The notes beneath the pieces are model-generated. The model was given only the letters and a program-made list of their open reading frames with translations, did no database searches and had not been told where the DNA came from. From positions 3,906,001-3,970,000 of the forward strand of contig NC_017964.1 of assembly GCF_000219915.2 (NCBI RefSeq): DNA of 64,000 nucleotides, written 5' to 3'. How positions within the stretch are numbered: the first letter of the stretch is position 1; every line of letters starts with the position of its first letter. Origin of the DNA: Advenella kashmirensis WT001 (GTDB lineage: Bacteria > Pseudomonadota > Gammaproteobacteria > Burkholderiales > Burkholderiaceae_B). Shown here piece after piece: positions 13,860-22,719 of this stretch. The translations under genes and the position numbers were made by a program.

Positions 13860-14891
13860 ATGACTTCTGCCGCCCACTCCAGCCATCAGGCTGCCCTGAA
13901 ACAGCGCCAGCACGACAACAAGCTGACCAAACGCATCATGCGCGAAGCGGGTACCGCGATCGTCGATTACAACATGATCGAAGACGGCGACAAAGTGATG
14001 GTCTGTCTCTCGGGCGGCAAAGACTCATACAGCATGCTGGATATCCTGCTGGCCCTGCAAAAACGCGCGCCCATTCATTTTGATATTATCGCGGTGAATC
14101 TGGATCAGAAGCAGCCCGGCTTTCCTGCCCATGTCCTGCCAGATTATCTCACCGAACTGGGTGTGCCTTTTCATATCGAAAACCAGGATACCTATTCGAT
14201 TGTCAAACGCCTGATTCCGGAAGGCAAGACAACCTGCTCGCTGTGTTCCCGCCTGCGCCGCGGCATTCTGTATCGCGTCGCCACCGAACTGGGCGCCACC
14301 AAGATTGCGCTGGGCCACCACCGCGATGATATTCTGGCCACCTTTTTCCTGAATCTGTTCTACGCGGCAAAACTCAAATCCATGCCGCCGAAGCTGGTTT
14401 CCGATGACGGCCGACATACTGTGATCCGTCCGCTTGCCTATATTGCGGAAAAGGAACTGATTGCCTATTCCGAACTCAAGCAGTTCCCCATCATTCCCTG
14501 TAATCTTTGCGGCTCCCAGGAAAACCTGAAACGCCAGGAAGTGGGCCGCATGATTGCGGCATGGGAAAAGGAAAGCCCCAAGAAAGTCTGGAACACCTTC
14601 AAGGCCCTGTCGGCGATTACGCCGTCGCACCTGATGGACCGCGACCTGTTTGACTTCGCCGGCCTGCGGCCCACTGGTGTTGCCGACGAAAACGGCGACA
14701 AGGCCTTCGACGCCGACACCTTTGCCGATGCCGCCGATACCACCGCTGGCGCAAGCTTTACGCAAGCGATTGACGATCATGACGATGCTCATGGCCACCC
14801 GTCCACCCAGAGCGCCAACGCACAAGCGGCAGGCACCCTCACTTCCGGGAACTCATCGCGCGCGCGCACGATCCGCATTCAATCATTGTGA
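13860..14891 (+). CDS. ttcA: tRNA 2-thiocytidine(32) synthetase TtcA
   Basis: Iron-sulfur enzyme that thiolates C32 of certain tRNAs using ATP. The PP-loop SGGKDS lies at residues 51-56, and two CxxC motifs (CSLC at 126-129 and CNLC near 217) supply cluster ligands, as in known TtcA. The C-terminal tail of about 60 residues after MDRDLFDF is Ala/Asp/Thr-rich and low complexity, longer than in E. coli. The stop codon lies eight bases before the queF ATG, so the two are probably translated from one message; both modify tRNA. Confidence 0.92.
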   Translation: MTSAAHSSHQAALKQRQHDNKLTKRIMREAGTAIVDYNMIEDGDKVMVCLSGGKDSYSMLDILLALQKRAPIHFDIIAVNLDQKQPGFPAHVLPDYLTELGVPFHIENQDTYSIVKRLIPEGKTTCSLCSRLRRGILYRVATELGATKIALGHHRDDILATFFLNLFYAAKLKSMPPKLVSDDGRHTVIRPLAYIAEKELIAYSELKQFPIIPCNLCGSQENLKRQEVGRMIAAWEKESPKKVWNTFKALSAITPSHLMDRDLFDFAGLRPTGVADENGDKAFDADTFADAADTTAGASFTQAIDDHDDAHGHPSTQSANAQAAGTLTSGNSSRARTIRIQSL

Positions 14892-14899
14892 GGCATTCC

Positions 14900-15730
14900 A
14901 TGTCAGACTCGACTTTGCTGCACGCACCACTGGGCAAAGAAACCCAGTATCCCGAACACTATGATCCGTCGTTGCTGTTTCCCATTGCCCGCGATGCCGG
15001 CCGTGCGCACCTTAGCCTGCAGCCACACCCGGCCTGGCACGGCGCCGATATCTGGAACGCCTATGAACTGTCCTGGCTAGATCCCAAAGGCAAACCGCAA
15101 GTGGCCCTGGCCCGTTTTTGCTTTCCCGCCAGCAGCACCCACATTATCGAATCCAAGTCGTTCAAACTGTATCTGAATTCATTCAACCAGACCACCATGC
15201 CCGACGGCGATGCCGTTCTGGCGCGCATGCAGCAGGACCTGAGCGCCGCCGCCGGCGGCGCGGTCAGCGTCACGCTGTTTGCGCCGGCAGACTTTGCAAA
15301 CCAGACCCTGGGCGAGCTTGAAGGCACCCTGCTGGACACACTGGATATCGAAGTCTCCACCTATGCGCCGGACGCAGGCCTGCTACAGGCTGACGCCACG
15401 CAATCCAGACACGAGACGCTGCGCACGAATCTGCTCAAGTCCAACTGTCCGGTCACCGGTCAGCCCGACTGGGGGAGCCTGCAAATCGAATACACCGGCG
15501 CCGCCATCGATCACGCCTCGCTCCTGAAGTATATTGTGTCCTATCGGGGACATAACGGATTTCATGAACAATGTGCAGAACAGATTTTCTGCGATATTAT
15601 GCGCAGCTGTGCGCCAGAAACACTGACCGTCTATGCCCGCTACACACGCCGTGGCGGCCTGGATATCAACCCCTGGCGCAGCACGCAACCGGATTTCGTT
15701 CCCGCTGATGCCCGCAATGCGCGTCAATAA
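14900..15730 (+). CDS. queF: NADPH-dependent 7-cyano-7-deazaguanine reductase QueF, type II
   Basis: Reduces preQ0 to preQ1 in queuosine synthesis. ESKSFKLYLNSFNQT is the QueF signature. The catalytic Cys is in NCPVTGQPDWGS (Cys183 and Asp190 counting from ATG 14900). The length of 276 residues fits the long two-domain type II form. I chose ATG 14900 (MSDSTLLHAPLG) over GTG 14888, which would overlap the ttcA stop. No other queuosine genes are in the window. Confidence 0.92.
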   Translation: MSDSTLLHAPLGKETQYPEHYDPSLLFPIARDAGRAHLSLQPHPAWHGADIWNAYELSWLDPKGKPQVALARFCFPASSTHIIESKSFKLYLNSFNQTTMPDGDAVLARMQQDLSAAAGGAVSVTLFAPADFANQTLGELEGTLLDTLDIEVSTYAPDAGLLQADATQSRHETLRTNLLKSNCPVTGQPDWGSLQIEYTGAAIDHASLLKYIVSYRGHNGFHEQCAEQIFCDIMRSCAPETLTVYARYTRRGGLDINPWRSTQPDFVPADARNARQ

Positions 15731-15760
15731 CCTCACACTCCACAAAAGCTGGTCGTACTT

Positions 15761-16555
15761 ATGAAACAACCGCCCTATGTCAGCGTCGCCGCCGCGTTCA
15801 GCAAGGCAATCGCAACGCAAATGCGCCCTTCCATGCTGCTTGCCGTCATTTTGCCGTTTGTCATTGCCCTGATCACAGCCGTGATACTGCTGGTGTTCGC
15901 CTGGGGTCCGTTGGATAACTGGCTGGACAATACCGCCATGCATTGGGGCTGGTTCCAGTCCGTGTCTACGCGACTGTCCGGCTGGGGGTTTGTCACCATG
16001 AGCGATTGGCTCACGGGCGTGCTGACCTTTGTGGCCCTGCTCGCGGTCAGCGGCATCGCCGGATTGGCGGCCGCAGCCATTCTGGTCATGCCCATGGCAT
16101 TGAAAGTCATCGGCGATGGCAGCTACCCGGATGTGCAGAAAAAAGGCGAGAATGCCACGGTCACCAGCCTGGCCAATACGGTCAAGGTAAGTACGATTTT
16201 CGTAGTTGGCTGGCTGATTACCTTGCCGCTCTGGCTGATTCCCTTTGCCGGAATCGCACTATCATTATTCTGGGGTGCGTATGCGTTCTCGCATATGACC
16301 CGGCTGGACGCCATTGTCGAACACGCAACCCTTGAAGAGCGGGCTTACGTGCTTCGTCATTACAGTCGTGGTTTCTGGCTGATCGGGCTGATCTGCGCAG
16401 CCATTGCCCTGATCCCGTTTGCCGGCTTTGTCATGCCCGTATTTTCAATCCTGGTGTGCACCCATTATGGATTAATGGCGGTCAAAGCCGTGCGGACGCA
16501 ACGGCTTGCCGCAGCTGTAGAGAACAGCGCTGTCCAGGCCAAACGCCTGCCCTGA
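15761..16555 (+). CDS. EI24 (CysZ-like) domain membrane protein
   Basis: Inner-membrane protein of 264 residues with about four to six hydrophobic segments (for example MLLAVILPFVIALITAVILL, WLTGVLTFVALLAVSGIAGL, FVVGWLITLPLWLIPFAGIA and LIGLICAAIALIPFAGFVMP). The segment around WGAYAFSHM near the fourth segment matches EI24 proteins of Burkholderiales. The E. coli relative CysZ imports sulfate, but this branch has no proven substrate. The gene starts 30 bases after queF and is convergent with grxD. Confidence 0.78.
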   Translation: MKQPPYVSVAAAFSKAIATQMRPSMLLAVILPFVIALITAVILLVFAWGPLDNWLDNTAMHWGWFQSVSTRLSGWGFVTMSDWLTGVLTFVALLAVSGIAGLAAAAILVMPMALKVIGDGSYPDVQKKGENATVTSLANTVKVSTIFVVGWLITLPLWLIPFAGIALSLFWGAYAFSHMTRLDAIVEHATLEERAYVLRHYSRGFWLIGLICAAIALIPFAGFVMPVFSILVCTHYGLMAVKAVRTQRLAAAVENSAVQAKRLP

Positions 16556-16568
16556 CAGCGCCGCGCGC

Positions 16569-16898
16569 TCAGGATTCGAACGCGCCAGCCTGCTGCAGCA
16601 CTGTTTTGAGTTCGCCGCTTTCGTGCATTTCACTCACGATATCCGAACCGCCAATGAATTCACCCTTGACATACAGCTGGGGAATAGTGGGCCAGTTGGA
16701 AAACTGCTTGATGCCTTCGCGCACTTCCTGGTCGTCCAGCACATTGACAGTAACCAGTTTTTTTACACCGGATTCACGCAGAATCTGGATGGCCTTGCCA
16801 GAGAAGCCGCATTGCGGAAACTGAGCCGTGCCTTTCATGAACAACACAACAGGGTGTTCTGTAACGGTCTCTCGGATAAAATTCTGTACTTCGCTCAT
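16569..16898 (-). CDS. grxD: Monothiol glutaredoxin GrxD (Grx4 family)
   Basis: Carries and delivers iron-sulfur clusters with glutathione. It has the monothiol active site CGFS (Cys30 counting from MSEVQNF) in [14 protein letters not shown], the glutathione-binding WPTIPQLYV and the GGSDIV motif. The ATG at 16898 gives the standard N terminus; an in-frame ATG seven codons upstream is less likely. It is last in the conserved order hemA-prfA-prmC-grxD. Confidence 0.93.
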   Translation of the reverse strand: MSEVQNFIRETVTEHPVVLFMKGTAQFPQCGFSGKAIQILRESGVKKLVTVNVLDDQEVREGIKQFSNWPTIPQLYVKGEFIGGSDIVSEMHESGELKTVLQQAGAFES

Positions 16899-16968
16899 TG
16901 TATTCACCTGTGTCAGCATTGAAAGAAACCAGTTCCATCATCTGGCCATCTCTCAAAATAGTTTAACG

Positions 16969-17796
16969 CTAAATCGTAAAGCACCCGCCGGAAATGCGCT
17001 CAATACCGGATAAATCATTGCGGGATTCAATATTCTTAAAACCGACCTTGGCCAGCATATAGCGAACATGCTCGGCCTGGTCCCATCCATGCTCAATCCA
17101 CATCCAGCCGCCGTTGGCCAGATAAGCCCGGGCGCCGGCAATAATGCGCCGGATGGCCGCAAACCCATCGGAATAATCGGTCAGCGCCATGGGTGGTTCA
17201 AAACGCAGATCGCCCTTCTGCAAATGGGGATCATGCCGCCGTATATATGGCGGATTGGACACGATCAAATCGAAGGCCTGTTGTGGAATGCCATCAAACC
17301 AGTCGCTTTCCAGAAAACGTACGTGCGCGGTACGATGTTTTTCCGCATTGCGTCGCGCCAGCGCGAGGGCATCTGGACTCTTATCTGTGGCCAGCACCAG
17401 CGCGCCAGGGCAAAACCGGGCAATGGAAACGGCAATAACACCGGTGCCGGTGCCCAGATCCAGCACATTGGCCCTGGGGTGGTCGCGTACATAGTCTATC
17501 GCAGTTTCCACCAGCAACTCCGTTTCCGGGCGCGGAATAAGCGCCGCGGCAGACGTCTCAAAGGACAGGCCCATGAATTCGCGCTCGCCCATGATATAAG
17601 CCATGGGCTCGCCGCTTGCGCGTCGTTCAATCAGGGCGCGAATCTGTACTACCTGTTCATCGCTCAGGGGATCACGGTCGTGTGCAATCATCCAGGAACG
17701 CGACACGCCTAGCGTGCGACCGATCAGCATCCGGGTCTCAAGTGGCGGAAGGCCACTGGTTCGCGTCAAAGATTCAATCGTGATGGCCAGCGCCAT
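16969..17796 (-). CDS. prmC: Peptide chain release factor N5-glutamine methyltransferase PrmC
   Basis: Methylates the Gln of the GGQ motif in release factors, encoded just upstream as prfA. It shows the SAM motif DLGTGTG and the catalytic NPPY (about residues 181-184 from this start). The start at 17796 (MALAITIESL) is chosen because AAGGAG lies seven bases upstream; the in-frame ATG at 17835 lacks such a site. Length of 275 residues is normal. The gap to prfA is about 70 bases, consistent with co-transcription. Confidence 0.92.
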   Translation of the reverse strand: MALAITIESLTRTSGLPPLETRMLIGRTLGVSRSWMIAHDRDPLSDEQVVQIRALIERRASGEPMAYIMGEREFMGLSFETSAAALIPRPETELLVETAIDYVRDHPRANVLDLGTGTGVIAVSIARFCPGALVLATDKSPDALALARRNAEKHRTAHVRFLESDWFDGIPQQAFDLIVSNPPYIRRHDPHLQKGDLRFEPPMALTDYSDGFAAIRRIIAGARAYLANGGWMWIEHGWDQAEHVRYMLAKVGFKNIESRNDLSGIERISGGCFTI

Positions 17797-17868
17797 TCCT
17801 GCTCCTTCTACTACTGCCGGTATCACTCCGGTCAAATGATGTCATTGATATTCAGTGCTGCATGATGC

Positions 17869-18954
17869 TTACAGCGAGTCGTCACCCAGGGCGGCCAGCA
17901 ACTCAGCCTGCCTCTCCGCAATAAGGGCCCCCGTCAGCTCATCCAGCGAGCCTTCCATGATTTGTGCCAGTTTATACAAAGTCAGGTTGATTCGGTGATC
18001 CGTGACCCGCCCCTGAGGATAATTGTAAGTGCGGATGCGCTCGGAACGGTCACCCGTACCCACCAGGCTCTTGCGCTCGGCCGCTTCTTTCTGCTGCTGT
18101 TTCTGGCGTTCAATATCGTTGATGCGGGCAGCCAGTACACTCATGGCGCGCGCTTTGTTCTTGTGCTGTGACCGATCATCCTGGCACTCGGCAACGATGC
18201 CGGTTGGAATATGCGTGATACGCACAGCCGAATCGGTTTTATTGATATGCTGACCGCCCGCGCCACTTGCCCGGAACGTGTCAATGCGCAGATCAGCCGG
18301 GTTTAGCGCCACTTCCGCAATTTCATCGGCTTCGGGCAACACGGCGACCGTGCAGGCAGAGGTATGCACCCGGCCCTGCGATTCGGTCTCGGGCACCCGT
18401 TGCACCCGATGCGCGCCAGACTCGTATTTCAGTCGTCCATACACGCCATCGCCATCTACCCGTGCAATAACTTCGCGATACCCGCCCATTTCCGATTCAT
18501 TCTCGGAAATCACTTCTACTTTCCAGCCTTTCTGCTCGGCATAACGACTGTACATGCGAAACAGGTCGCCGCTGAAAATGGCGCTTTCATCGCCGCCGGT
18601 ACCGGCACGCACTTCAAGAAAAACGCTGCGCCCATCGTCCGGATCCCGCGGCAGCAATTGCACTTGCAATTGCTCTTGCAGCTCTTCCAGGCGCGCTTTG
18701 GCCAGCTTCAGTTCTTCCTCAGCCATCTCCCGCAGCTCCGGGTCCGATGACATGTCCATTGCGGCCTGCATATCGGCCTCGGTCGCTTCGTAACTGCGAA
18801 ACAGCATGACCACCGGATCAATTTCCGCGCGTTCACGCGACAGTTTACGAAACCGGTCCATATCGTTGGCGGTATCGGGCTCGGCAAGCAGTGCATCCAC
18901 CTCGATAAGGCGATGCGAGATTTGCTCCAGACGGGAGCGCATTGATGATTTCAT
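17869..18954 (-). CDS. prfA: Peptide chain release factor 1 PrfA
   Basis: Recognises UAA and UAG and triggers peptide release on the ribosome. The GGQ motif is in [15 protein letters not shown], and the codon-reading PxT motif appears as PET in [14 protein letters not shown]. At 361 residues with start [12 protein letters not shown] it matches the family. It lies between hemA and prmC on the same strand, but a strong terminator after hemA suggests it has its own promoter. Confidence 0.95.
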   Translation of the reverse strand: MKSSMRSRLEQISHRLIEVDALLAEPDTANDMDRFRKLSRERAEIDPVVMLFRSYEATEADMQAAMDMSSDPELREMAEEELKLAKARLEELQEQLQVQLLPRDPDDGRSVFLEVRAGTGGDESAIFSGDLFRMYSRYAEQKGWKVEVISENESEMGGYREVIARVDGDGVYGRLKYESGAHRVQRVPETESQGRVHTSACTVAVLPEADEIAEVALNPADLRIDTFRASGAGGQHINKTDSAVRITHIPTGIVAECQDDRSQHKNKARAMSVLAARINDIERQKQQQKEAAERKSLVGTGDRSERIRTYNYPQGRVTDHRINLTLYKLAQIMEGSLDELTGALIAERQAELLAALGDDSL

Positions 18955-18986
18955 AACGAATGTTTGAAGAAAACGGCGTGTTCAGG

Positions 18987-19014
18987 AAAAAGGCGGCGCC
19001 TGCTTAGCGCCGCC
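18987..19014 (-). terminator. Intrinsic terminator after hemA
   Basis: On the minus strand a perfect 8-bp stem GGCGGCGC/GCGCCGCC (19014-19007 and 18999-18992) with a 7-base loop is followed by TTTTT. It stands between the hemA stop (19041) and the prfA start (18954), so most hemA transcripts should end here. Confidence 0.85.
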
Positions 19015-19040
19015 GCCAAAGATAGCGGGCCAGAGCGCCG

Positions 19041-20316
19041 CTAATGGCTGGAATCCTGATACGGAAAGAGACGGGGCAGCATATCCATGAGCGCAGTACG
19101 ATCATCGCCCTGGCTGCGGTTGAGCGCGACCATAGGGGCGTGCAGGTACTTCTGGGTCAGGCTGCGGGCAAACTGTTCAAGAACCTGGTCGGCGTTCTCG
19201 CCCTTAGCCAGCAGGCGGCGGGCCCGATCCAGTTCGGCCTGCACGATGGCATCGGCGCCTGATTCAGGTTACGGATCACCGGCACGACAGCGCGGGAATC
19301 CATCCAGTGCATGAAATTCTGAACGCGGCTGTCAATAATGGCCTCTGCCTGGACCACGGCGGCCTGGCGTGAATCACTGGCCATTTGCACATAACGGCCC
19401 AGATCATCAACTGAATACAGGTAGACGTCATCCAGTTGCGACACTTCGGGTTCGATATCGCGCGGCACGGCCAGATCAATCATGACCATGGGCATATGAC
19501 GACGCGCCTTGGAGGCTTTTTGCACCAGCCCCAGACCCAATATGGGCAGGGAACTGGCGGTACAGGACACCACAATATCAAATTCAGCCAAACGCTCAGG
19601 CAGGTCTGCCAGCTTCATGGTCTTGCCATCGAACTGGGACGCAAGCGTTTCGGCACGCTCGCGCGTGCGGTTGGCAACGACCATACAGGAGGGCTTTTGC
19701 GCAGCAAAATGGGTGGAGCACAGCTCGATCATTTCACCGGCGCCAATAAACAGCACCCTGGTTTTGGACAGATCGCCAAACACCCGCTGGGCCAGTCGAA
19801 CTGAGACTGCCAAGCCATGGACACCGATTGCGCGCCAATTGCCGTTTGCGTACGCACTTCCTTGGCCACCGAAAAAGTTTTCTGAAACAGCTGATGCAGC
19901 AAGGTACCCAGAGACCCGGCATCGCTGGCCGCACGGACGGCGGTTTTCATTTGCCCCAGAATTTGCGGCTCACCCAGAACCATGGAATCGAGCCCGCTGG
20001 CAACACGAAAGGCGTGACGTACGGCCAGATCCTTGTTGTACTGATACAAATGCGGACGCAGCTCGTTGGCTTCAAGCGAATTGAAGTCAGCCAGCCATGA
20101 GGGGATGTGCTCAGCCACTTCGGGCTGGGCCGCACAGTAGATTTCGGTGCGATTACAGGTAGACAGAATCGTGGCTTCCTGCACCCGGGCGCCAAACGCC
20201 GAGCGCAAGCCGTCAAGCGCCGGGCGCAGCAGCTGTTCGGGCATGGAAACCCGCTCGCGTACTGACACCGGCGCCGAATGATGATTCAAACCGAAGGTAA
20301 GAACGTCAAGTGACAT
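19041..20316 (-). CDS. hemA: Glutamyl-tRNA reductase HemA, frame interrupted twice
   Basis: Reduces glutamyl-tRNA(Glu) to glutamate-1-semialdehyde, the first step of C5 heme synthesis. The catalytic Cys54 is in [25 protein letters not shown] is the family signature, and the NADPH fold begins [14 protein letters not shown]. Breaks near 19812 and 19257 are each repaired by one base, and the joined protein of about 425 residues is complete to the C-terminal dimerisation region. Because this enzyme is normally needed for heme, two independent lesions argue for sequence errors. Confidence 0.92.
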
Positions 20317-20460
20317 GGCCGTAATATCTTGAATTTTCTTTTATGATCTGGTATTAGTCTGATTATAGACCTTCCAGCGATGTTTTTTAATTATTTATGT
20401 CACCAAGGCTGCAAAATATATACACAAGTCAAAAACTAGTGTATTATTTCGTTCTTTGTT

Positions 20461-20536
20461 GGCCAGGTAGCTCAGTCGGTAGAGCAGAGGATTGAAAATC
20501 CTTGTGTCGGCAGTTCGATTCTGCCCCAGGCCACCA
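20461..20536 (+). tRNA. tRNA-Phe (GAA)
   Basis: A 76-base cloverleaf with encoded CCA. The anticodon loop is TTGAAAA with anticodon GAA, the anticodon stem is GAGGA/TCCTT, and the T stem is GGCAG/CTGCC with loop TTCGATT. The acceptor stem GGCCAGG/CCAGGCC has an A-A mismatch at its fifth pair, where a Watson-Crick pair would be expected. It marks the left border of the accessory island. Confidence 0.95.
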
Positions 20537-20553
20537 ATATTGCTATATTAATT

Positions 20554-20592
20554 AAGGACTTACAGCACCAGCTATAAGTCCTTTTTTATTGC
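20554..20592 (+). terminator. Intrinsic terminator of tRNA-Phe
   Basis: AAGGACTTA (from 20554) pairs with TAAGTCCTT (from about 20575), followed by a T run. It closes the tRNA-Phe transcript about 20 bases after the CCA end. Confidence 0.8.
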
Positions 20593-20679
20593 TGAAATTA
20601 TCATTTACTGGTTGTTTACGGGAAACTGATAAAGGAGAAATAAGATTCGGGACTGATGGATTTAGAATTATCCCACACC

Positions 20680-21672
20680 CTACCTCCTTGGTTTGCGTCT
20701 TTTACCAGGAAGCGCATCTGATGAAATAATATATTTTTTGCAGTCTGCATATCTTGGTACTTTAGATGCTAATTTAATTGCATTATTAAACTCTCGCGCT
20801 AAGATCGCATTCTTCTGAAAATGATAGGGTTTATCTGACACTTCGTTAAGCTTTTCTTGAAGATGCGCCTGTATCGCTTTGATGTCGGGCTGGACATCAA
20901 CATTTTCCTCATAAAAATTATTACCAGGAAAATCGGCAAATTGATTCACAAATGCGGGGCCATCATCAGCACGCGACACATGGGCATCAAAAAATTTTGT
21001 TAGTTTTTTATATGGATGCTTTTGTCTATGATCATGAATCATTTGTCTTAACTTTTGCTGCAGAATAATTCTCGCACAGCCAGCATGACTTGACTCAAGA
21101 TTATATGCATCAACAAAAGCGGGGCCAAATACCATCGACGAGTTCCGGTCAGATCCGGGTGTGGATTCAGGAGTTAAGTGTAAAAGTTGTCCTATTGCCA
21201 CTCCTCCTCTACTTAAAAATCCAGCCAATAATAATTGCCTGCAGATTTTGAAAATCATAAAAATGAGAAGGCCTAACTCTTCTATTTTGGAATCTACTGA
21301 CATCACAATACAATCAGAAAATGTATGGAATCGATCGTCGAAATCTTCCGGGGAAAGCGATAGCCCTAACTCCGCCACAAAGTGTCGCGCTAATTCATCC
21401 TTTCTAACATCTAGCCCGTTATATATCTGATTCACCAGATCAGGGTCCTTTTGTGACCGCAAAACGATCTCCTTGAACCCCAAAATATCGACAAACGCGA
21501 CTATTCGCTCTTCATATTTAACAAATTTTGGAGCAATAGCGTCAATTGAATAATCTACCTCGTCCTTTTTATCATTAGGAACAGCGCTACGCTTAATCTT
21601 AATATTGTCTAAGAGTGTGTCTTGTGCGGCCGATTCAGCATCCTGCTTTTTACTTTTCTTCTTAACAGCCAT
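20680..21672 (-). CDS. Class III nucleotide cyclase-like protein, partner of Panacea gene
   Basis: A 330-residue soluble protein with a charged Lys-rich N terminus (MAVKKKSKKQ) and C terminus (KRRKPRR). The middle matches the class III cyclase fold: FVDILGF (Asp62) and HTFSDCIVMS (Asp120) supply the two metal-ligand positions, followed by RGGVAIG (155-161) and VFGPAFVDAYNLES with RIIL (181-204), equivalent to the G-x-x-V-N-x-A region. Substrate-selecting residues cannot be assigned by eye. Related folds act as cyclic-nucleotide synthases in Pycsar defence, but no Pycsar effector is seen. It starts nine bases after the stop of the Panacea gene, so the two should be co-expressed. It could be a toxin, a signalling enzyme or an inactive sensor. 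Confidence 0.6.
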   Translation of the reverse strand: MAVKKKSKKQDAESAAQDTLLDNIKIKRSAVPNDKKDEVDYSIDAIAPKFVKYEERIVAFVDILGFKEIVLRSQKDPDLVNQIYNGLDVRKDELARHFVAELGLSLSPEDFDDRFHTFSDCIVMSVDSKIEELGLLIFMIFKICRQLLLAGFLSRGGVAIGQLLHLTPESTPGSDRNSSMVFGPAFVDAYNLESSHAGCARIILQQKLRQMIHDHRQKHPYKKLTKFFDAHVSRADDGPAFVNQFADFPGNNFYEENVDVQPDIKAIQAHLQEKLNEVSDKPYHFQKNAILAREFNNAIKLASKVPRYADCKKYIISSDALPGKRRKPRR

Positions 21673-21681
21673 ATTAGACTC

Positions 21682-22149
21682 TTAATTTTCTAAATCTTTT
21701 TTGAAAAAGCGTCCGATACTATCATCGTCAATAGCGATGGAAAAACCTGGCTCAGAATATACTTTCGCCCATGGACCGTCAGGATCGTGGGATAATCGCA
21801 CAAGCTGAAAACTGGAAAAATTTCCATATTCATCCAGAATTTTTTCAATTAGCTTAGCTTCAACCCGAGTAGAGTCCAATTCTTCTTGCGAAGCAATCAA
21901 TGGGTGATCCGCAGGAATATTATTATTGGAAAACGCTTTCAACGCATGATATAGCTCTGGTAAAACAGGGCCATAACGCCATGCCTCAAACGCATCGTTT
22001 TCCTCTAACAATGGTTTATCAAATAATGCTAAATGCCAGCCATGGGCAAAATATGCCAATTTTTGTAATGATAAATTGGTTAATTTGAAATTCCTTTTGG
22101 CCGCACGACGAACCAACTCACTACCAAGTTGTAATGCAGTGATAGACAT
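21682..22149 (-). CDS. Panacea (DUF4065/SocA-like) domain protein
   Basis: A 155-residue protein with the Panacea pattern: LTNLSLQKLAYFAHGWHLALFDKPLLEENDAFEAWRYGPVLPELYHAL (residues about 23-69, cited here by its key residues LQKL, AHGW, AW-YGP) and a later DGPWAKVY. Panacea domains serve as versatile antitoxins (PanA) and as proteolytic adaptors such as SocA. In such pairs the neighbouring gene is normally the toxin, which makes the following cyclase-like gene the suspect. DNA here is clearly more AT-rich than the housekeeping regions, which suggests acquisition. Confidence 0.78.
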   Translation of the reverse strand: MSITALQLGSELVRRAAKRNFKLTNLSLQKLAYFAHGWHLALFDKPLLEENDAFEAWRYGPVLPELYHALKAFSNNNIPADHPLIASQEELDSTRVEAKLIEKILDEYGNFSSFQLVRLSHDPDGPWAKVYSEPGFSIAIDDDSIGRFFKKDLEN

Positions 22150-22370
22150 AATGCCTCCGCGTCTCGCTGAAACATAAAATTAGACCAATAGGATATTGAT
22201 ATCTGGACTATTAGTATAGACCAGCAACTGTATATTTGTACAGTGCAAATATTAATAATAAATTATACCAATATTAACGACATTAACTTGATACTAACAG
22301 CTTTCACCTAGCTAGTTAACATTTTTTACAACTGTGATCGATAGCACTTGGCACCGCAAGATTTAATGCG

Positions 22371-22658
22371 TCAAGGTAATTCATTGGGGGTTAGTATCCT
22401 TAAATAAGATTTCAAACCGCTGATAATGTCGCGGGCATCGTCGATCTGGCCGGCAAGGGAATCGTCTCCGGCGAGACATGCATGCTCCGATGAAGTCTGT
22501 AGCCCACCGATCATTTCGTCAAGTAAGCCGAAAAATTCACGGTAAAGGTCCTGACGCTTGGCATCGGTTTCGACAGGTAGCTCTGAGGCCGCGAACCAAT
22601 TGATCAAGCACCTTGGCTCGCTAAGCCTCACTTCGTTCGAATGGCCCATGTAAAGCAT
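22371..22658 (-). CDS. Small protein of 95 residues, unrecognised
   Basis: It lies 62 bases after the helicase gene on the same strand and may be part of the same transcript. The product has an acidic middle (LDEMIGGLQTSSEH, DDSLAGQIDDARDIISGL) that looks helical, no cysteine pair, no signal and no membrane segment. Start is uncertain (ATG at 22658 or four codons later). I do not recognise a family. It could be an accessory of the Shango-like operon or a non-coding open frame. Confidence 0.35.
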   Translation of the reverse strand: MLYMGHSNEVRLSEPRCLINWFAASELPVETDAKRQDLYREFFGLLDEMIGGLQTSSEHACLAGDDSLAGQIDDARDIISGLKSYLRILTPNELP

Positions 22659-22719
22659 TAGCTTTCTTTACGACAGACGACATCAATCCAACACCCTGAA
22701 GCTGGCCACTACATACACC

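Noticed and set aside
17869-18954. Unusual stop-codon specificity of PrfA from the PET motif
   Set aside because: PxT with Glu in the middle is common in bacterial RF1 proteins, so nothing special follows.
20680-21672. Pycsar defence system
   Set aside because: The cyclase-like domain is there, but no PycTM or PycTIR-type effector is adjacent; the only partner is a Panacea protein.
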